From: Microbacterium sp. Clip185
Lineage (GTDB): Bacteria; Actinomycetota; Actinomycetes; Actinomycetales; Microbacteriaceae
NCBI RefSeq assembly: GCF_028743715.1
Contig: NZ_CP117996.1
Coordinates: 2,666,001 to 2,730,000, forward strand
Direction of reading: 5' to 3'
Length of the DNA: 64,000 bases
Position numbers and translations under genes: made by a program. Positions 59,844 to 64,000 of the stretch are shown one piece after another. Under the pieces are notes generated by a model that saw only the letters and a program-made list of their open reading frames with translations, searched no databases and had not been told where the DNA came from. The first letter of the stretch is position 1. Each line of letters opens with the position of its first letter.

Positions 59844-60650
59844 TCAGGCGGGGAAGAGCTCCTCCAGCACCCGGACGACGCCGTGGTCGAGGTGCGACGG
59901 CGCGCGCAGGCGGGCCCGAGCTGCCACATCCGGGTGCGCATTGGCCATGGCGTACGAGTGGTATGCCGCATCCATCATCTCGAGGTCGTTCAGGTAGTCG
60001 CCGAAGACGGCGGTCTGCTCGGACGACACGCCCAAGATCTTCTGCAGGCGCTCGAGCGCCACACCCTTGTTGACGCCGCGGTTCATCACGTCCACCCAGT
60101 GCGCGCCGGAGACGACGACCTGATGCGTGCGGGCGATCTCCGATAGCGCGGGAGCTGCGCCCGTCTCCGCGTCACCGAAGTCGTAGACGGCGATCTTGAG
60201 GATGTCGTCGTCCACCTGCTCCAGGTCGGACACATGCTCGAGCAGGGCGTAGTACTTCGCAGCCTCGGTACGGAACACGTCATCGTCGCGCTCGATGTAG
60301 GCGGAGCGCTTGCCGCACAGCACGACGCCGACATCCTCGCGCAGCCCTCGCACGCGCCCCAGCACATCGGCGACGAACGCACGGTCGAGGGTGTCGGAGG
60401 CCAGTTCCTCACCGTCGCGTACGACGTACGTACCGTTCTCGGCGATGAACACCATGCCGTCGGCGTGGCCGTCGAACTCGCGACGCAGCGTCGCGTACTG
60501 CCGGCCGCTGGCGGGCGCGAAGAGTGCACCGGCGCGCCGCATCCGCTCCAGGATCGGCCAGAGATCCTCGGGGACACGACCGTCGCCGTCGAGCAGAGTG
60601 CCGTCCATGTCGACGGCGACCAGGCGGATGTCGGATGCGGGCTCGCTCAT
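59844..60650 (-). CDS. HAD-family (Cof-type) phosphatase
   Basis: 268 residues. HAD motif I DMDGTLLDGDGRVP near 14, motif II region FAPASGRQ, motif III Lys near 195 (NRGVNKGVALERL) and motif IV FGDYLNDLEMM near 215, with a C2B cap. Dephosphorylates sugar phosphates or similar small molecules; specificity unknown. Confidence 0.9.
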   Translation of the reverse strand: MSEPASDIRLVAVDMDGTLLDGDGRVPEDLWPILERMRRAGALFAPASGRQYATLRREFDGHADGMVFIAENGTYVVRDGEELASDTLDRAFVADVLGRVRGLREDVGVVLCGKRSAYIERDDDVFRTEAAKYYALLEHVSDLEQVDDDILKIAVYDFGDAETGAAPALSEIARTHQVVVSGAHWVDVMNRGVNKGVALERLQKILGVSSEQTAVFGDYLNDLEMMDAAYHSYAMANAHPDVAARARLRAPSHLDHGVVRVLEELFPA

Positions 60651-60764
60651 CCCTCCATCCTCCCCGATTCGCCGGGCACATCTCAGCCCGGACTCATCGG
60701 CGCTTCAGCGGATGCACGGGGGGAACGGGCGATACGGTCGCGCTGAGCGACCCGAGGGGAAGAC

Positions 60765-61163
60765 ATGGACGAGCCCACGACCCGGCAGCAGCGATTCGAG
60801 CACGGCTGGGAGGTGCTGTCGTCGGTCGACGGAGAAGCCGGCGAACGCGTCATCGACTCGCTCTCCGGCGTCGCGCCCGAGCTCGTGCATCAGATCGTCG
60901 CCTGGGGCTATGGCGAGATCTACGCCAGACCCGGACTCTCTCCCCGCGACCGCCAGCTCATGACGCTCGGTATGCTCACCGCCCTCGGCGACACCCACAC
61001 CGAGCTCGAGGTGCACATCGGCGCGGCGCTGACGGTGGGCCTCACACCGGAGGAGGTCATCGAAGCTCTGCTGCACTCCGTGCTCTACTGCGGATTCCCG
61101 CGCGCGATCAACGCCGTCGGCATCGCCAAGAAGGTGTTCGCCGAGCGCGGCGTCGCGCCGTAG
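60765..61163 (+). CDS. Carboxymuconolactone decarboxylase-family protein
   Basis: 132 residues. CMD/AhpD-like helical fold with PGLSPRDRQLMTLGMLTALG near 64 and HSVLYCGFPRAINAV near 104; a single Cys, so no CxxC peroxidase pair. Probably a genuine CMD-like decarboxylase or a redox relative. Ribosome site GAGGGGAA before ATG. Confidence 0.88.
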   Translation: MDEPTTRQQRFEHGWEVLSSVDGEAGERVIDSLSGVAPELVHQIVAWGYGEIYARPGLSPRDRQLMTLGMLTALGDTHTELEVHIGAALTVGLTPEEVIEALLHSVLYCGFPRAINAVGIAKKVFAERGVAP

Positions 61164-61166
61164 CGA

Positions 61167-62597
61167 TCACGCGGTTGCGGCCGCCTGATCGGCGATCGGT
61201 GCCGGCGTCTCGGCGTAGCTACGCGAGAGACGCCGGTACTGCGGCGACAGGAACGCGACCACGACGATCGCCAGCATCACGAGGCTCGCGGCCACGAACA
61301 CGAGCGCGATCCCTCGCGCCTCGCCGTCGCCCAGCAGCCAGCGCCATCCGTCGCGACCGGCGTCGGTGCGCATGTACGGGATGAGCCAGAACTCGGCGAG
61401 CGGGCCGATCAGGAAGGCGGAGATCGGAGCGGCCGCGGACTCGATGCTGGCCGCGAACCCGAAAACGCGCCCCTGGGTTTCGTAAGGGACCACGCGCTGG
61501 ATGATCGTCTGCTCGGCCGCCTCGGCCACCGGCATGAGCGCCATGAACACCAGCATCCCCACCGCGTACAGCCACCACCATTCGCGGAGGGCGAAGGTGA
61601 GCCCCAGCACGGAGACACCGACGTTGACCCACAGGAGGGTGCGCACGGGGTTCTTGCCGAGGCCGAACCGAGCGACGAGACCACCGCCGATGATGAAGCC
61701 GATGCTGGTGACACCGAGCACGATGCCCCACACCTCGACGCTGAAGAGCGTCAGACCGTACGGGTCCATGAGCGCCATGAACACTCCACCCACGAGGTTG
61801 TTGAACGTCGTGAACAGCAGGAGCGGCATGAGCCCGGGCACCGAACGGATGGCGGGAAGCACGCCGCGGAAGGTGAGCCGGCGAGGCGGCGCGTCCGGAT
61901 CGTGCGCGACTCCTCGTTCGGGAATCGGCACGAACAGCAGATGCGCGAAGGCGACGGCGGTCGCGACGATGGCGATGAACACCGTCGGCCCCATGCCGAG
62001 CAGGCCCACCGACAGCCCCGAGAAAACGCTCGTGACCATGAACGCGACGCCCTGGACGGTGCCCACCAGACCGTTCGCACGGTCGCGGCGCTCGGCGGGA
62101 ACGAGGAGGGTGACCGTCGTCGACAGCGCGATGTTGCGGAGGTTCTCGACCACCCCGCCGATGAGGATCACACCCGCGAACAGCCAGAACCACGGGCCGC
62201 CCCAGTCGATGAGAGCGGATGCGGGGATCGCGAGGAAGAGGGCGCCCGCCAGCAGATACGTGGCCAGGGTGATGAGGCTGGAAAGCACCATCACGGCCTT
62301 CTTCTTCATGTGGTCGACGATCGCGCCGAAGACGACGCCGAAGATCGCCACCAGCAGCATGTAGCTGCCGCCGATGATGGAGGTGGCGAGCACGTTGCGC
62401 GTCTCGAGGTACGCCCAGAACGTGAGCGCGAACCAGAGGTAGCTGGTGGTCACGTTGGCGACGAGCGTGTTGGCCAGCACCTGATAGAAGCTGCGCATGC
62501 GCGACGCCTGGGTGGGCTCGGCCGTGGCGGGACGTTCGAGCATGACGGGCTCCGCTTCGCTGGATGGTGGCTCCATCATGACGCCGGGCGCCGACAT
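61167..62597 (-). CDS. MFS transporter
   Basis: 476 residues if started at ATG 62597; an internal ATG at 62543 has a better ribosome site (GGAG, seven bases) and would give 458. Twelve helices of the enterobactin-exporter/multidrug type, with VPAERRDRANGLVGTVQGVAF between helices and VVPYETQGRVFGFAASIESAAAPISAFLIGPLAEF later. Substrate unknown. Divergent from the sensor kinase gene. Confidence 0.87.
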   Translation of the reverse strand: MSAPGVMMEPPSSEAEPVMLERPATAEPTQASRMRSFYQVLANTLVANVTTSYLWFALTFWAYLETRNVLATSIIGGSYMLLVAIFGVVFGAIVDHMKKKAVMVLSSLITLATYLLAGALFLAIPASALIDWGGPWFWLFAGVILIGGVVENLRNIALSTTVTLLVPAERRDRANGLVGTVQGVAFMVTSVFSGLSVGLLGMGPTVFIAIVATAVAFAHLLFVPIPERGVAHDPDAPPRRLTFRGVLPAIRSVPGLMPLLLFTTFNNLVGGVFMALMDPYGLTLFSVEVWGIVLGVTSIGFIIGGGLVARFGLGKNPVRTLLWVNVGVSVLGLTFALREWWWLYAVGMLVFMALMPVAEAAEQTIIQRVVPYETQGRVFGFAASIESAAAPISAFLIGPLAEFWLIPYMRTDAGRDGWRWLLGDGEARGIALVFVAASLVMLAIVVVAFLSPQYRRLSRSYAETPAPIADQAAATA

Positions 62598-62667
62598 CCG
62601 CGAGGGTTCGGGTTTTCCCGAAGCCGGTCGTCGGGATTGCTCCGATGTGGCCCACGCGGTGCGCCCC

Positions 62668-62673
62668 TACTTT
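62668..62673 (+). promoter_or_regulatory. -10 box (TACTTT), leaderless start
   Basis: Six bases before the kinase ATG at 62680. Confidence 0.5.
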
Positions 62674-62679
62674 GGAGAC

Positions 62680-63939
62680 ATGACTTCCGCAGCTCCCACC
62701 GTGCGACGCGCGAGACGCCTCGCTCCGGCGCAGACCGCCGGGGCGATCGCCCAGCTCGCCGCGCTCGGCCTCATCGGCCCCTTCATCCTGAGCACATTGC
62801 TCGGCCTCCTCGGCACCGGACTAGGGCTCATCCCCGCCCTCGGCGTGGGCCTGGTCGTCCTCGTCGGACTCGTCTACGTCATGTACGCGGTCGGCTGGCT
62901 CGAGATTGCACGCATCGACGGGCTCTACGGACTCGGTCTCCCGGCACCGCGCTTCAGCCCCCGCCCGCGCCCGGGCTTTGGCGGCTACCTGCTCTCGCTC
63001 TGGCACCAGTTCATCGACCCCTCGATGTGGCGTGCGCTGGCTAACACCGCGATCGCCACCGTCATGGGCATCACGGTCATCAGTCTCGTCTCGATCGTCA
63101 CCGGTGCGATCGGTGTCGCCTTCGCGCCCCTCTCGGGAGTCGACGAGGTGTGGATCGGCGTGGGCATGATCCCCGCCGGCTGGGCACCGGTGGTGGGGAT
63201 TCTGGCGGCACTGCTCGCCCTGGCCGCCACCATCGGACTCGGCGTGCTGCACGGCGTGATCAGCCGCGCCATCCTCGGGCGCTCTCGTGCTGCGATGCTG
63301 GCGCAGGCCGCCCGCACCTCGGACGCGCAGCGGGCCGGAGCCATCCGCGCCGCCGACGTCGAACGCACCCGCATCGAACGGGACCTGCACGACGGCGTCC
63401 AGCCGCGTCTCGTCTCGGTGGGCATGACCCTGGGGCTCGCGCAGCAGAAGATCGACGACGACCCGGCCACGGCCAAGGCGCTGCTCGAGGAGGCGCACAC
63501 CTCCACGAAGGCGGCGATCACCGAGCTGCGTCAGCTGGCCCGCGGCATCCACGCCTCCGTCCTCGACGACCGTGGACTGGATGCGGCGCTGTCTGCCCTC
63601 GCCGCCCGCTCGCACGTGCCGGTGGCACTGGACGTGCGCCTGGACGGCCGCTGCTCCCGCGAGGCCGAGACCGCGGTCTACTTCGCGATCGCCGAGTCGC
63701 TCACGAACGCGGCGAAGCACTCACGCGCAGCCGAATGCCGAGTGGTCGTGCGCGTCCGCGACGGCGGCACACTGTGGGCCCGCATCGAGGACAACGGCAT
63801 CGGCGGTGCGCGGGTCCTGCCCGGCGGCGGCCTCGACGGGATCTCGAACCGGATCCTCGCCGCCGGCGGCAACGTCCGCCTCGACAGCCCGCAAGGCGGG
63901 CCGACCGCTCTGGAGGTGAGTGTGCCGTGCGCATCCTGA
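62680..63939 (+). CDS. Sensor histidine kinase, NarL-group
   Basis: 419 residues. Four membrane helices in a putative-sensor domain (about 20-190), then a HisKA_3 dimerisation helix with the phospho-acceptor His in RIERDLHDGVQPRLV near 235, and HATPase_c (ESLTNAAKHS near 340; EDNGIGGARVLPGGGLDGI near 370). Signals to the response regulator that begins before its stop. Stimulus unknown. Confidence 0.9.
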   Translation: MTSAAPTVRRARRLAPAQTAGAIAQLAALGLIGPFILSTLLGLLGTGLGLIPALGVGLVVLVGLVYVMYAVGWLEIARIDGLYGLGLPAPRFSPRPRPGFGGYLLSLWHQFIDPSMWRALANTAIATVMGITVISLVSIVTGAIGVAFAPLSGVDEVWIGVGMIPAGWAPVVGILAALLALAATIGLGVLHGVISRAILGRSRAAMLAQAARTSDAQRAGAIRAADVERTRIERDLHDGVQPRLVSVGMTLGLAQQKIDDDPATAKALLEEAHTSTKAAITELRQLARGIHASVLDDRGLDAALSALAARSHVPVALDVRLDGRCSREAETAVYFAIAESLTNAAKHSRAAECRVVVRVRDGGTLWARIEDNGIGGARVLPGGGLDGISNRILAAGGNVRLDSPQGGPTALEVSVPCAS

Positions 63940-64000
63940 TCTGCGAGGACTCCGTCCTGCTGCGCGAAGGACTCGTCCGACTCCTTGCGGACGCCGGCCA
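63927..64000 (+). CDS. Response regulator, 5' part
   Basis: Starts at GTG 63927, 13 bases inside the kinase gene, and runs off the window. The first residues VRILICEDSVLLREGLVRLL match the receiver domain of LuxR/NarL-type response regulators (acidic pair ED near residue 7). Partner of the kinase. Confidence 0.88.
   Translation, partial: MRILICEDSVLLREGLVRLLADAG

Noticed and set aside
1..64000. CRISPR arrays, insertion sequences, tRNA and rRNA genes
   Set aside because: No regularly spaced repeats, transposase motifs, or cloverleaf or rRNA sequences were recognised on either strand by reading; a tRNA scan was not possible here.

Overview
The window is a gene-dense, high-GC actinobacterial chromosome segment. 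Gene content suggests the family Microbacteriaceae, most likely a Microbacterium-like organism (inference from content, not from a search). Supporting signs are: a system II cytochrome c cluster; a bS22 ribosomal protein gene next to a small helix-turn-helix gene; a compact archaeal-type aspartyl-tRNA synthetase; many leaderless genes with TANNNT boxes six bases before ATG or GTG; and a sugar ABC locus without its own ATPase. I found no rRNA, tRNA, CRISPR array, insertion sequence or prophage. The segment reads as mostly core chromosome with a few accessory modules.

Layout. 1-1.25 kb: 3' part of a YhgE/Pip-type membrane protein, then a convergent gap with a palindromic element and a terminator. 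1.5-6.25 kb: minus-strand operon for cytochrome c maturation (histidine phosphatase, ResA-like, CcdA, ResB, CcsB). 6.3-9.0 kb: DedA protein, an unrecognised membrane protein, and AspRS. 9.0-13.4 kb: a four-gene PotD/Fe3+-type ABC importer operon bracketed by two related imperfect palindromes. 13.5-16.5 kb: MscS channel, redox and sulfur small genes, bS22 and its HTH neighbour, and an ArsR regulator. 16.6-19.7 kb: Trk/Ktr potassium uptake (membrane subunit and NAD-binding subunit) with a membrane-anchored LuxR regulator between them. 19.7-27.8 kb: hydrolases, an AraC regulator, ProC, an LLM oxidoreductase, an LpqC-like esterase, TadA, Upp and CorA. 28-37.9 kb: RecB-like nuclease/helicase, NadE, a PPTase-like protein, an aldo/keto reductase, a nucleosidase and an MFS exporter. 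38-42.1 kb: SbcD/SbcC. 42.2-45.1 kb: Nudix, SDR, TetR and small genes. 45.1-53.2 kb: a LacI-controlled glycoside locus (GH1, GH31, two permeases, binding protein) with two copies of one operator palindrome, probably for xyloglucan-derived oligosaccharides. 53.2-55.6 kb: a cysteine-codon leader ORF ahead of an unusual winged-helix regulator, then a DNA glycosylase. 55.6-64 kb: an ECF41-type sigma factor with its epimerase neighbour, an ABC-2 type exporter, a HAD phosphatase, a CMD protein, an MFS protein and the start of a two-component system.

The most interesting observations are: (i) a leaderless 33-codon ORF ending Cys-Cys-Arg-Met-Cys-Arg upstream of a receiver-less OmpR-type regulator, which looks like cysteine-responsive attenuation; (ii) a perfect 19-bp tandem duplication that copies the -10 box and start codon of the LLM oxidoreductase gene; (iii) a near-identical 34-bp sequence forming the last ten codons of two unrelated genes, flanking an SDR/TetR module; (iv) the pair of related palindromes around the ABC operon; and (v) the window-wide fixed six-base spacing between -10 box and start codon.
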